Of a stretch of DNA of 64,000 nt, positions 21,738 through 32,777 are shown one piece after another. How positions within the stretch are numbered: the stretch's first letter is position 1; every line of letters begins with the position of its first letter. The DNA comes from Helichrysum umbraculigerum (taxonomy: Eukaryota > Streptophyta > Magnoliopsida > Asterales > Asteraceae): the NCBI GenBank assembly GCA_949592205.1, contig CATIUR010000001.1, positions 38,581,001 through 38,645,000 of the forward strand, written 5' to 3'. The position numbers were made by a program, and so were the translations under genes. The notes below the pieces were generated by a model. It had not been told where the DNA came from, searched no databases, and saw only the letters and a program-made list of their open reading frames with translations.

Positions 21738-23513
21738 TGTCGTGCCTCTATCAGTCAGACGGATTTGATTCCGGTCGTTATTCTAACAGCAATAGAAGCG
21801 GCGAACAGTGAGTTTTAAATTTGTAGAGCAGGGGAATCCTAAGTTGTATACTACTGACAGACCTAAAAGGGCAGCAAGTGGTATGTATGACTCAGGTGTC
21901 GTTCTTCAAACTACAACGGGCATGGGAGTCTAGGAAGTTTTATTATCTTTGGAGATTCAGCTAGGGTTTTTAAAAGTTTTTGGATAGGTTTGGTTTTTAT
22001 AACTAAATACTAATTTAAATAAAGAAAATAAAACTAAAGAGGTTTGTACGGAGACTCGGTCAACAGAGGATAAGCGAGTGTTTACTACGATTTCGTTAAA
22101 TGTTATTGATGAATAGTCAAGGGTAAGGCTACTAGATGTGATGACTAATCCGGAGAGGATAGAAACATAATTAATGCAAAGTATTGTACCTACGACCGTT
22201 CTGCGGCTTCCATACGTTTGTACTCCACCAATTGGTGTTTCCAGCACTATACCGAGTAATAGGGCATTTTACGGTTTTTCCGTTACATTAATTAGGGTTC
22301 CACATTACTCTCGCGGATTTCCTATATCCTAATGAGCTACAACTACGAGCCTATTAAATATCTAACGTAGAGTTGTCCACAATCAGATAAATAACATGTC
22401 ACGTGGATAGCAGTTATAGAAGTCAGGTACACCGGAAGTTCTCCCAAATGTACAGACCAATTTAACCGATGACTATCCTCGAATCCTGGTCCCCAGTCAC
22501 ATTCATCAGAGACGTCTGTATCGTAGCGTGAATTGTTGATTGAACAAGAACACGAACGGGGGTAATCCCGCGGACCAAGTTGGGATAATCGGGCTAATGA
22601 TCAGTTAAATTGTTCAGCATTACATATATAAATCATCACAACTATTCTATGCATGTTAATCTACTATGTAAACCAATATTCTGTGTCTGAAAACCTAATT
22701 ATACAGTTACTGATATGAACCAGGAGGATAACTCTAGCATGCATCATTCCTAAGGCAACAATCAAACAAGAACATGCGATAGGGTAACACATAACAGAAC
22801 ACCGTAATCCTAGCATAGCAGATAACCAATAATCAGATCATAGATATCCCGAAAGTTCTCTCAAAGATATATAACAGATAAACATGAATCTAACCTATCT
22901 CTAATCCTACGCTCTGTGTCTCTTATGATTTGTTTCAACCTAGAGAACACAGCCATACCAAGTTCATTGATCATCAAGTATAGAATAGGTAGAGAACGTA
23001 CCACTAGTAATTGGCCAAGTTCTAGCAGGAAGCTTCTAACCACAGCATAAGTTGGATAGATAAACATTCGAGATTCAGTTTATGAGTTCATACACAGTTT
23101 AAAGTAACACGGGCAGAGTAACAGCATGGCATAAACATATTGATTATTCTAACATAACTACATCATAGTAAACACAAAGAAATGTCTAGCCTAACATCAT
23201 ATATCTAGCATACAATCCTAAACAAGCATAAACAAAGCAACACATGTTTAAAACTGGAAAGTAAGAGATATATAAATAGAACCTGATACGAATTTATTAC
23301 AGACAGATCTTCGCAAATACAATGTCTTGGAGTGACTCCGTACAAAAGCTAAAAGCTGCCTCTACATAACTATCTCTCTAACTAGCTCAATTCTAGAGAG
23401 AGAAAATCCTCCAGAGAGAGAAACTAGAGAGAGAGTGATGTGTGTGAGAGAGAAAGTGTAGGGAGAGAATGAAAATGAGAAAATGGTATGAATGAAGTGT
23501 TGGGGATGTCCAC

Positions 23514-23521
23514 TATTTATA
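23514..23521 (-). promoter_or_regulatory. TATA box, large Athila 3' LTR
   Basis: TATAAATA on the minus strand; the same site is at 34551-34558 in the 5' LTR. Confidence 0.75.
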
Positions 23522-23597
23522 GGCAAACCATCAAATCGCACGTACAACTCACGAAGCAGCACGTACAAGCAAACGAAGCACGATATGGGGTAGGGGG

Positions 23598-23689
23598 CCG
23601 TATACGGCCTTGCAGGGGCCGTATACGGTGTATAGTAGGCCGTATACGGTCTTACAAGGGCCGTATACGGTGCCTGGGGCCGTATACGG
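23598..23689. promoter_or_regulatory. Five CCGTATACGG palindromes at 19-21-bp spacing
   Basis: Perfect 10-bp palindromes at 23598, 23619, 23640, 23661 and 23680 (spacing 21, 21, 21, 19), upstream of the minus-strand TATA by 77 bp. The spacing is about two helical turns, so the sites face the same side of DNA. Confidence 0.85.
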
Positions 23690-24186
23690 TCTCTGTCTGA
23701 TTTCGTTCGTTGCTTAAAACGTCCGTATCTCCTTCGTTATGCGTCCGTTTGACTCGATTCTTTCGCCTGTGGTTTTTTAATTCCGTTACGCTTCTAATGT
23801 TGCCAATCTCACAGAAATTGGATGTGTAGAGCTTAGGCGTAGCCAAAATGACTTTTAATGGCTCTGAAAGCGTAGTGGTTTCTCCGTCCTTTGGCCGTTT
23901 CACTTGATTCCAGATTTTTCTGTCTCGATTTTACCTATAAAACAAATGGTAGAAGTTAGGAGGTGTTCCTTGACAGGAAAATGAGGTCGGAAGAATCTGC
24001 CCGTATTAAAATGCTGTGTTTTGTGCATTTTTAGAGTATTTTCAGTGATTTTTATCACAACGTCTACTTTTGAACCACTCTAGTGTATTTTAGTAAATAA
24101 TCAATGTTTTGGAATGTTTTCACTAAAGAAAGGTTCAAAATGTGAGGAATAAAGCTTCTAAAAACATGACTTTTTACGTCACATCA

Positions 24187-24202
24187 AGTTATCCCACACT
24201 TA
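24187..24202 (-). promoter_or_regulatory. Polypurine tract of large Athila element
   Basis: The minus strand reads CTAAGTGTGGGATAACT up to the LTR. The TCCCACACTTAG motif (plus) recurs at 25705, 25768 and about 25828. Confidence 0.7.
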
Positions 24203-26106
24203 GACGTTGCTTGTCCTCAAGCAACAACTCTCTGAAAAAATATTTTTAGGTCATGTTTTTAGGGGCGAGTCAGAGAATATGTTCCGAGATTAGCATTTCC
24301 TCATATAAGCAAGTTACTTCTAAAAGTGTGGAGGAGGATAAGATGATCCTTCCATAAACAAGAAGGGATTCTCTTAGGCGTACGTCCAAATCTCATGATC
24401 TTGGAGTACACATGACTAGGCGATCTCACTATAGGTGGTCACTCAATTCACTCAAAGTGTATCGGGTTTCCTATCAATTTAGCTCAAATGAAATCGCTCA
24501 AAATAGCCAGTCATGCCGCACTCATCGTCATAGGCTTGATCGAGAATCGGATCTCCACCACTTAGGTGAGGACGGTGCTAATTATCTCAAGACATTCAGA
24601 GGGTTGTAGTGTTTGGTGAGGGTGAAGGGTATGGATAGTGGTTTGTTTGGTTGTGAGGGTGTTTAGCTTATCCTAAAATCACTGAGATTATGAACAACTT
24701 TATTTAGAACGGAGAGGAACGGAGAGTTGGTAGTTGTTTCAGCTTTTGTCGGATTTTTCATGAAGAGCTATGCTTTGAAACTTTCAGCTTTATTTGCGGA
24801 GCTATTTTCTTTTCTTTTTTCTTTTCTTTTTCTTCTTTTGTCTTTTCTTTTTCTTTTCTTCAGAATTTCTTTTAGAGAATTTCCAAGGAATTTATATTTT
24901 GAATCCTTTAAAATCTTTTCCTCTATCTTGATCATTTTAATTCTTTTCCAGGTGCTAATTTTTCCCGCACCATCGTCCTTCCAGTTCTCTTGTGTGCTAA
25001 TTTTCCCGCACCTTTTGTTGAGAAGCTTGATTTTGGAGAATGCGGATGAGTAGGATAATTGAAACAGATATTCTAAAAGGGTGTTCTTCATAACCTCAGA
25101 AATTCCAAGATAAGTTTGGGGGGTAATTTTTGGGAAGTGGGTGAAAATTAGGGTTTTGAAGAAACGAAAGGTTTAGGCTCAACAGGGTATACTCGGCGGA
25201 TCTTCGATACTAAAAATGAGCATCGGAAAGGGTTTTGGTCTTGAAAAGATATGTAAGAAATGTGTTAAGTCCTAAGGAATGTCAAGGTCATTTAATTGCA
25301 CCTATACCGCGTACGGTACACACCAATATGGTCTCGAAGCGTATGTCAAGAGCAAGTTCTAATTCAGAGATACAGACATCGGCACACACACAAGAATTGA
25401 AAGTGAAGCATTAAATATGAATGCTTTTAGGCTCAAGATACCTCACTGCAAAGGGTTGTATGTGTCTAGTCATGTTCCTTTGATTATTACTTCTTGCTTA
25501 AGCAATTCCTACCTTATTTCCTTTAGGCTTTTAGAAATATCATACTTATATTTTGAAAATGGTTTCTCTCAGTAGTATCTGAGACTCAAAAGCTGAGTTA
25601 GACTCGTTAATTTTGAAAAAATTTGACCTTATTTTTGAAAAATTTTGAGAGAAAGATTGCTATTGGACAAAAAAATCACCATTTAAGATATTCTATACCT
25701 ACCATCCCACACTTAGAGGAACATTGTCCCTAATGTTCTCTTGAGTAGAGATTTTACTAGTAAAATCCCACACTTAGAGTTTGAACATGTAAGTAGATGT
25801 TTCTCAAGTGTTCAATTTGGGCTGGAATCCCACACTTAGTGATAAGTTTAGGATGAGGCACATAAATTAAACGCACTAACATAGGCATAATAAACATAAT
25901 TGAAACGGGGAGAAAGGAACAGAGAGACTCCCCATTTGTGTTTACTGGAATAGACCAGGTTTGTGCAGGAGTGGTGCTAGTGAATTGCTGGATTTAAAGG
26001 ACCAGGCTCATTTAAGATCATCCATTTCACAGTATCTCATCAAGGTAGCAGGTCTAAAGCGTAAGTACAGAGTCATAATACAGAAAGTAAATAATAAAGA
26101 TAAAAT
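24203..26106 (-). other. 3' non-coding region of large Athila element
   Basis: No supported gene. It contains a T/C-rich tract at about 24795-24865, two copies of GCTAATTTTCCCGCACC near 24955 and 24997, and a hairpin plus purine-motif module at 25705-25738. Three more TCCCACACTTAG motifs occur here. ORFs in the T/C tract are compositional. Confidence 0.65.
25705..25738 (-). other. Hairpin plus purine-tract-like motif
   Basis: GAACATT (25719-25725) and AATGTTC (25732-25738) form a 7-bp stem with a 6-nt loop next to TCCCACACTTAG (25705-25716). Same design as 16688-16722 and 37539-37573 with different stem bases. Confidence 0.65.
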
Positions 26107-26766
26107 CTAATAATCATCAAGTAGGTCATCAGTGTCAGGATCAAACTCTGCCTCAACATCCCTGTCGAAAACAGAAGTCGGAGATGGAATGGAGAAATCC
26201 ATAGCAGCCATAGCCTGAATCACAATCTCGTCAGAGGAAGTGACAGAAGTGTGAGCATCAAAATTAGCCAGAAGCTGCTCTGTGAGGCTGTGATCTGGTG
26301 ATGCAAATCCTGTGGGCAATGCTGGATCAGGATCAGCAGCTGCAGTAGTGGGGCTAGTGGAAGGTCCGGTATTAGAGACAACAGGTAGATCCGTAGGAGG
26401 AAAGAAGAACCATGGAAGTCGGGATGGTCCTGGATCTGGGCCAAGCCTATAGGGGATGGCATCAGGTCTCGGAATCTCGAGCTGCTCACAGATAGAGGAC
26501 ATGATGTCATGCTGGATGGAGAGTGTCCGGAAGAGGGCCCACGAAGCAGCTGGGTCAGCCGTAGTGATACCGTACTCGAAAGTAGGTACGGGGGCTGGCA
26601 AAGGTGATGAGGGCCCCTCATCGGGCAACTCCTCGTGAGTGATCGGGACATCAGTCAGGTCCTCCTCAGTGATAGTCAGCATAGCCGCTCTCTGTGCTCT
26701 GCGTCTACGGGGTCTGTGTCGTCTGCGCGGTCTCGCAGCTACGTGATCAGCGTCAACAGCGTCCAT
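26107..26766 (-). CDS. Arg-rich extra ORF in the env position
   Basis: 219 codons on the minus strand, starting about 245 nt after the integrase stop, where Athila elements may carry an env-like ORF. Residues 12-29 are strongly basic (ARPRRRHRPRRRRAQRAA), like a nuclear localisation or nucleic-acid-binding segment. The rest is Pro/Ser/Asp-rich and the tail is very acidic (EFDPDTDDLLDDY). No signal peptide or membrane span is visible, so a fusion protein is unlikely. It is richer in G+C than its surroundings and has no internal stop. Function not recognised. Confidence 0.7.
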   Translation of the reverse strand: MDAVDADHVAARPRRRHRPRRRRAQRAAMLTITEEDLTDVPITHEELPDEGPSSPLPAPVPTFEYGITTADPAASWALFRTLSIQHDIMSSICEQLEIPRPDAIPYRLGPDPGPSRLPWFFFPPTDLPVVSNTGPSTSPTTAAADPDPALPTGFASPDHSLTEQLLANFDAHTSVTSSDEIVIQAMAAMDFSIPSPTSVFDRDVEAEFDPDTDDLLDDY

Positions 26767-26942
26767 CCTGAAACAAGATAAAATAAACAGGTAATGCTAA
26801 CAGTGATAGTTAATGAGCAACACTTGTCTCAGATTTTGCAATTCGAAGTCAGATAAGTGGCAAGCCTGCAATTTTATTAGTTCAGAGACAACCATAGTTA
26901 ATAAAAATAAACTAAAAATAAAATGACAGAAATAAAGATAGG

Positions 26943-26960
26943 CTTGGGGTGCCTCCCAAG
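26943..26960 (-). other. Conserved stem-loop after integrase
   Basis: CTTGGG (26943-26948) and CCCAAG (26955-26960) form a perfect 6-bp stem with a 6-nt loop, 52 nt past the integrase stop and next to AAGCGCT. Counterparts at 16290-16303 and 37891-37904. Confidence 0.7.
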
Positions 26961-27011
26961 AGCGCTTGTTTTACGAGTCTCTAGCTTGACTCTTTGTACC
27001 TTTCTGTCGAC

Positions 27012-29087
27012 TCACGGTGGTTCAAAGATAAAGACATCTTCCCTGATGGGAAAGTCTTCGAAGTAATGCTTTAAGCGATGACCGTTAACCTTAAAATTAC
27101 CTTCTGGTGCCTCGAGTTCGACTGCACCGTAAGGAATTACCTTTGATACTATAAATGGTCCGCTCCACCTGATCGTAAACTTGCCAGAGAATTTCTTGAA
27201 ACGCGAGTTGAAAAGCAGCACCTTATCTCCTGTTTTGAATTTTGAGGGCCTCAGCTTAGCATCGTGAATTCTCTTAGTTCGTTCCTTGAAGCTTAACGAA
27301 CTGTCATATGCATGATCCCTTAGTTCGGCTAACTCATTCAACTGCATTTGTCTATTTGTTCCAGCTGTAGAAATATCTAAGTTGCAGTTCTTCAAAGCCC
27401 AGTATGCTTTATATTCCAGCTCAATTGGTAAGTGACATGCCTTGCCATAAACTAGACGATACGGTGAGGTTCCTAATGGTGTTTTATAGGCGGTTCTGAA
27501 TGCCCACAATGCATCATCTAATTTTTCATCCCATTTGTACCCATGATTACCAACAGTTCTTTCCAAGATTCTTTTCAAAGCTCGATTTGTTGCCTCAGCT
27601 TGCCCATTTGTCTGGGGGTGATAAGTTGTTGATGTCTTGTGAGTGACACCATACTGTTGCAGAACTTTCATGAATTGAACGTTGCAAAAGTGTGTACCAC
27701 GATCACTAATTATTGCTTTTGGAGTTCCAAATCGACTAAATAGCTTTTTGAGAAATTTGGTTACCACTTTGGCGTCATTTGTTGGGAGAGCTTGGGCTTC
27801 GGCCCACCTGGAGACGTAGTCGACTGCAACCAAGATGTACTCTTTACCGTTAGATTTAGGGAATGGTCCCATGAAATCTAATCCCCAGATATCGAAGATT
27901 TCCACGGCCTGGATGTTTGTGAGTGGCATTTCATTCCGGGCTGTTATATTGCCTTGTCTTTGGCAGATATCGCAGCGTCTCACCAGATCGTACGCATCTC
28001 GAAATATGGTTGGCCAGAAAAAGCCGGCATCGTACACTTTTCTTGCGGTCATGTTGGTACCGTGATGTCCTCCAGTAGGTCCATGGTGGCTTTGGTGTAA
28101 GATATGTTCTGCCTCTTTCCCATCAACGCATCTTCTAATGATTTGATCAGGGCAAACTTTAAAGAGAAAAGGGTTGTCCCAATAGTAATATTTTATATCG
28201 CGGAAGAATTTTTGTCTTCGAGAGGTTGGCATTCCTTTAGGTACAACTTTTCCCACCAAATAATTGGCATAGTCAGCATACCAGGGATCATTTGTAGATC
28301 GTGACCCTTGATGGTATGTACCAATATTCATGAGTTGTTCTTCTGGAAACTGGTCTTGAATGTCTTTTTCGTGCAACTTATCCATTGAAGGATTCTCTAA
28401 TCGGCTGAGATGGTCCGCCGCGACGTTTTCTGCTCCTTTTTTGTCTTTGATCTCGATGTCGAATTCTTGAAGGAGTAGAATCCATCGTAGAAGGCGAGGT
28501 TTAGCATCTTGCTTCTTAAAAAGATATTTCAGAGCTGAGTGATCTGTATAGACAATAGTTTTGGACAAGATTAGATAAGAACGAAATTTATCAAAAGCAA
28601 ATACTACCGCTAGCAGCTCTTTTTCTGTGGTTGTATAATTCTCTTGGGCGTCAGTGAGCGTTTTGCTGGCGTAGTATATTGGTTGAAACTGTTTCTCCTT
28701 CCGCTGTCCCAGAACTGCTCCGACAGCGAAATCACTGGCGTCGCACATGATTTCAAATGGGAGACTCCAGTCTGGAGCAACCATGATTGGTGCATGAACA
28801 AGCAGATCTTTCAGATGATCGAAGGCCTTGAGACATTCGTCTGTAAAGACAAACGGAGTATCCTTTTCGAGGAGATAAGTCATAGGTCGGGATATCTTAG
28901 AGAAATCTTTGATAAAGCGACGGTAGAACCCGGCGTATCCTAGAAAACTGCGGATGGATTTGACAGAGGTGGGTGGTGGAAGTTTTGAGATGGTCTCGAC
29001 TTTTGCTTTGTCAACTTCAATTCTAGCTTTGGATATACGGTGTCCTAAAACTATGCCTTCTTTCACCATGAAATGGAATTTTCCCAA
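27012..29087 (-). pseudogene. Athila RT C-terminus, RNase H and integrase
   Basis: Minus-strand block, in frame for 691 codons. It starts within RT (HFMVKEGIVLGHRIS) and reads the RT thumb (SFLGYAGFYRRFI). RNase H shows CDASDFAVGAVLGQ, TEKELLAVVFAFDKFR and YTDHSALKYL. The integrase zinc region is HHGPTGGHHGTNM with CDICQ. The integrase core shows WGLDFMGPFP (Asp), ISDRGTHFC (Asp) and PQTNGQAEATNRAL (Glu). The C-terminal part ends with FTIRWSGPFIV and VNGHRLKHYFEDFP. It is separated from the upstream pol by a one-base deletion near 29080, where the usual Lys-Cys codons are damaged; otherwise intact. Confidence 0.93.
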
Positions 29088-31195
29088 TTCAGAACTAGGT
29101 TCGATTCTTCACATCGGGTGAGCATCTTGTTCAAGTTAGAAAGACAAGTGGTGAACGAATCTCCAAAAACCGAAAAATCATCCATGAACACTTCCATGCA
29201 TTGTTCAATCATGTCATGGAAGATTGCTACCATGCATCTTTGAAATGTCGCCGGTGCATTACATAAGCCAAACGGCATACGTCGGTAGGCAAAGGTTCCG
29301 TATGGACAGGTGAACGTTGTCTTTTCTTGGTCCTTTGGATCGAGAGGTATCTGAAAATAGCCGGAGAAACCGTCGAGGAAGCAGTAGAATTCGTTTCCTG
29401 ACAATCTTTCAAGCATCTGATCAACGAACGGTAGAGGGAAGTGATCTTTGCGTGTAGCTTCATTTAGTTTCCGATAGTCGATACATACCCTCCAACTGGT
29501 GACGGTTCGTGTTGGAATCAACTCGTTGTCTTCTTTAGCGATGACCGTCATGCCTCCTTTCTTTGGGACGACTTGAACTGGACTGACCCATGGGGAATCT
29601 GAAATAGGATAAATTAAACCAGCATCCAAGAGTTTGATAACCTCCTTTTTCACCACGTCTTGAATCTTTGGGTTAACTCTCCTTTGCCTTTGAATGGAAG
29701 GCCTGAAGTCATTTTCCATTAAGATCTTGTGAGTGCAGTAATTTGGGTTGATCCCCTGTATGTCAGAGATTTTCCATGCAATCGCTTTCTTATGTGACTT
29801 TAGAACCTTAATGAGTAATGCTTTCTCTTCAGGCTTCAGATCTTTGGATATGATAACCGGTAAGTGCGAAGTTCCTTCGAGAAAAGCATATTCAAGGTGT
29901 GAGGGAAGTTCCTTTAGCTCCAATTTGGGTGGTTCTTCAGTGGAAGGCTTCATCCTGGCAATCTCGTCTCTTTTAAGCTCATCGTATGTTGTCTGATAAT
30001 CTGACTCAACTGCAGGTGCCTCTGGAATGTCGGCTGATGCTATTTCAACCCATTCTGTATTGTTGTAAAGCTCATCTTTTCTCAGCTCATATTTTACTTG
30101 GGAAGACTGAGAGATTGCATTATCTTCAGTGATTATTTCCTTGTTGTCCTTTGTGAATGCAAATCTCTGAAACTGAGCTGAAGAAGATGTGGTAAAAGTA
30201 ATCTCTGGTTTCAAGTTTTTACAACTTTCAGAAAGTTGCGGATCGGATGGTTTAAGCATTGACTCCATTTCCTTGAGAGTCTTCAGAATTTCTTCTTTTG
30301 AGAGAGATGAATCAGGAACTTCAGAATTAGGGCTTCTTCTCAAGAGAGTGACCGGAGTGCCTTGTCCAAGTGGTACAGCAGTGATAAATCTGTTGGGCTG
30401 TAAGTTCGAATTCTTTAAAGGTAATAGCACTTCCTTTGATGCAATGGATGGATCCGAGATAGCTGAGCATAGACCCGCACCTTCTTCACAGATTTTCCTT
30501 GTTGTGATGACAGTGTTTGGAAGGGGATTAATGCTGCTTACTGCGAGGATTTCTTCCAAGTGTTCTTCAATTATTTCCTGCATAGAATCTACAAGACCAA
30601 GGTCTTCTCCCATAGGAAGTTTCATTAGTTTATCGACATTGAAGGTGACTTCCTCAGTTCCCACTCTAAGTTTTAAAGATTTTTCATTTACGTCAATGAC
30701 GGCCTTGGCAGTATTTAGGAAAGGTCTACCAAGGATGAGTGGTACCTGAGCGTCTTCCTCAATATCCATAACAACAAAATCAACAGGAAAGACGAATTTA
30801 TCAACACGTACCATAATATCTTCAGCAATTCCTCGAGGGAGTTTAAGTGATCTATCAGCTAATTGGATGGTCATACGGGTTGGTAAAAGTTCGCTTAGTC
30901 CTAGTTTCCTATAAAGTGAGTATGGCATAAGGTTTACACTAGCTCCTAAGTCAGCTAAGGCGTTACTTATTTGAACATCCTGAAGGTAACAAGGAATAGT
31001 GAAACGGCCAGTGTCCCCTAGCTTTGGGGGCAGTCCTTGTTGCATAATTAAAGAGCATTCTGCGTCTAAGGGCAAGTTAACTATTTGTCTGAGTTTTTCT
31101 TTGTTGGATATAAGTTCTTTAAAGAATTTGGCACAAATAGGCATTTCAACTAAAGCATCTAATAATTGAACGTTTAAGTGTAGGCTTTTGAACAT
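29063..31195 (-). pseudogene. Athila protease and reverse transcriptase
   Basis: Same frame as gag. The aspartic protease is ALADLGASVNLMPYSLY (about 30920-30970), followed by PLILGRPFLNTAKAVID. A long linker leads to RT with YPISDSPWVSPVQVVPKKGG, WRVCIDYRKLN, FCFLDGFSGYFQIP-type palm residues and the catalytic FMDDFSVFGD (about 29163-29192). The frame is lost at VLNWEN near 29085 by a 1-bp deletion and continues in 27012-29087. Coding sequence from 31381 down to 31196 is also open in this frame. Confidence 0.93.
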
Positions 31196-31381
31196 CTCTA
31201 GATATTTTCCAAACTGGGCTTCTTGTTTCTCTTTCTTAAGCCTACCAGGGAAAGGTATACGTGTTGGTTTAACTACTTCTGGGGCTTTGGAAGATTCTGG
31301 TTCAGGAGAGGTGACAGGAGTGTCAACATGTACTGAATCAGTGGGTAGAGAAGAACTAGAAGGTTCGTCTGAAGGAATATC

Positions 31382-32587
31382 TTATGATTTCTCATTCTTA
31401 GTCTCTTTTCCGCCTCTAGTGACAACAAGGATATCATCATAATCATAAGATGAATGATGAATAGCTTTGCTAATCGCTTCTTCTCTTTGCTTCTCCTCAA
31501 CTTTTAAAAACAATCTTTTAACATTATCCTCCATGTTTTTAATTAAATCGTTTGAAATTCTGAGCAAATAATCAATTTGGTTTTGAAAATCAAAAATTTG
31601 TTTGTTTTTATTATTTTGCTCAACCATGAAGTTATTGAAAATCGTATTGTTTAGACGAGAAGACAATTGAGAGGAAGTAGAGGGTGTAGAGGGAACTAAC
31701 AAATGAGAGATAGGTTGTTTGGATAACCGCTGAGTGAAAGATTTTGAATGAATGATTTGATCAGTGGTTCCAGATGTGGCGAGAACATCTTCCTTGGGCT
31801 TCGAGCATGAGAAGAGCCGTTGAGGTTGCTTCTTAGATTTGGAAGAGTCTTGCATATCCTTAACAACTTTAGAGATGGATTCGAGTTGAGCTCTTAAAGT
31901 GTCGAACGCTTGAGTAGAAGTGTCTTTGTCTTCCGAGGTTGATTCATCAAACTCCAAGTCATGTTGGTGCATCGTTATCGTCTCAATCAACTTCCAGGCT
32001 TCTTCTGAAGTATGTAGCATGAAATTTCCGGATGAAGCAGCATCGAGGGTTTGTTGGTGATGAGGATTCAGATTGTTGTAGAATGTGCAGACCAGATTCG
32101 TTTCAGCCAACTGATGATTCGGACATCTTCCAAGCAGATTCTTAAAGCGTTCCCAAGCTGAGCTTAATGATTCAGTAGTTCCTTGACGAAAGTTAATGAT
32201 TTCATTTTTGAGCTTGGTTTGTAGGGACGGAGGGAAAAACTTAGCTAAGAACTTAGTAGCCATCTCCTCCCATGTATGAATCGAATTGGGTTCGAGTTCA
32301 TAAAACCATGTCTGAGCTCGGAAAGCTAAAGAATAAGGAAACAGGTGAAGTCGGGTGACTTTGACACTGGATCCGGTTTGTTCGAAAGAGTCGGAAAGGT
32401 TGATGAACTTGTTAAGATGGGCGTTTGGATTTTCAACCGAAAGACCATGAAACGGACACTGAGATTTAAGTAATTTAATGAAGTGTGGTCTGATTTCAAT
32501 GGTTTCGTCGGTTGGTGATACGATTGGTCCTCCTCGTCCCTCTAGCAGTGGTTGGGTTGATGAGGCGAGAGTGATATGATTCGCCAT
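31382..32587 (-). CDS. Athila gag
   Basis: 401 codons from ATG at 32587, about 170 nt inside the primer site. The gag core reads PHFIKLLKSQCPFHGLSVENP, then TWEEMATKFLAKFFPPS, ERFKNLLGRCPNH and CTFYNNLNPHHQQTLD. I see no CCHC knuckle. It ends at TAA 31382-31384. The same frame continues open into protease, so this stop either separates gag from pol or is a point mutation in a single polyprotein. Confidence 0.88.
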   Translation of the reverse strand: MANHITLASSTQPLLEGRGGPIVSPTDETIEIRPHFIKLLKSQCPFHGLSVENPNAHLNKFINLSDSFEQTGSSVKVTRLHLFPYSLAFRAQTWFYELEPNSIHTWEEMATKFLAKFFPPSLQTKLKNEIINFRQGTTESLSSAWERFKNLLGRCPNHQLAETNLVCTFYNNLNPHHQQTLDAASSGNFMLHTSEEAWKLIETITMHQHDLEFDESTSEDKDTSTQAFDTLRAQLESISKVVKDMQDSSKSKKQPQRLFSCSKPKEDVLATSGTTDQIIHSKSFTQRLSKQPISHLLVPSTPSTSSQLSSRLNNTIFNNFMVEQNNKNKQIFDFQNQIDYLLRISNDLIKNMEDNVKRLFLKVEEKQREEAISKAIHHSSYDYDDILVVTRGGKETKNEKS

Positions 32588-32753
32588 AACTTGTTTTTAG
32601 AAGAAAATAGGGTTTTGATAGGTTTAACTAAGGACGGGAAATTAGAAACTAACTAACCTAGGGATAAAAACTGTAACTTCCGGATGATATTGATCTTCCG
32701 TAAGGATCGCTAAATAACTAAGATGACAAAATTCCTAAAATCGGTCGTTGTAG

Positions 32754-32771
32754 TCCCCGGCAGCGGCGCCA
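32754..32771 (-). promoter_or_regulatory. Primer-binding site, large Athila element
   Basis: The minus strand reads TGGCGCCGCTGCCGGGGA, 6 nt inside the 5' LTR that begins at 32778. Confidence 0.92.
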
Positions 32772-32777
32772 AAAACT

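Larger units (their letters stand above)
21738..24186 (-). repeat. 3' LTR of large Athila element
   Basis: TGTCGTGCCTC to ACGTCACATCA on the plus strand. It holds a minus-strand TATA at 23514-23521 and five CCGTATACGG palindromes at 23598-23689. It is 25 bp longer than its partner, chiefly in the palindrome array. Confidence 0.93.

Noticed and set aside
24727..25091. Phe/Ser-rich and Lys-rich ORFs on opposite strands
   Set aside because: Produced by a T/C-rich tract in the non-coding region of the Athila element.
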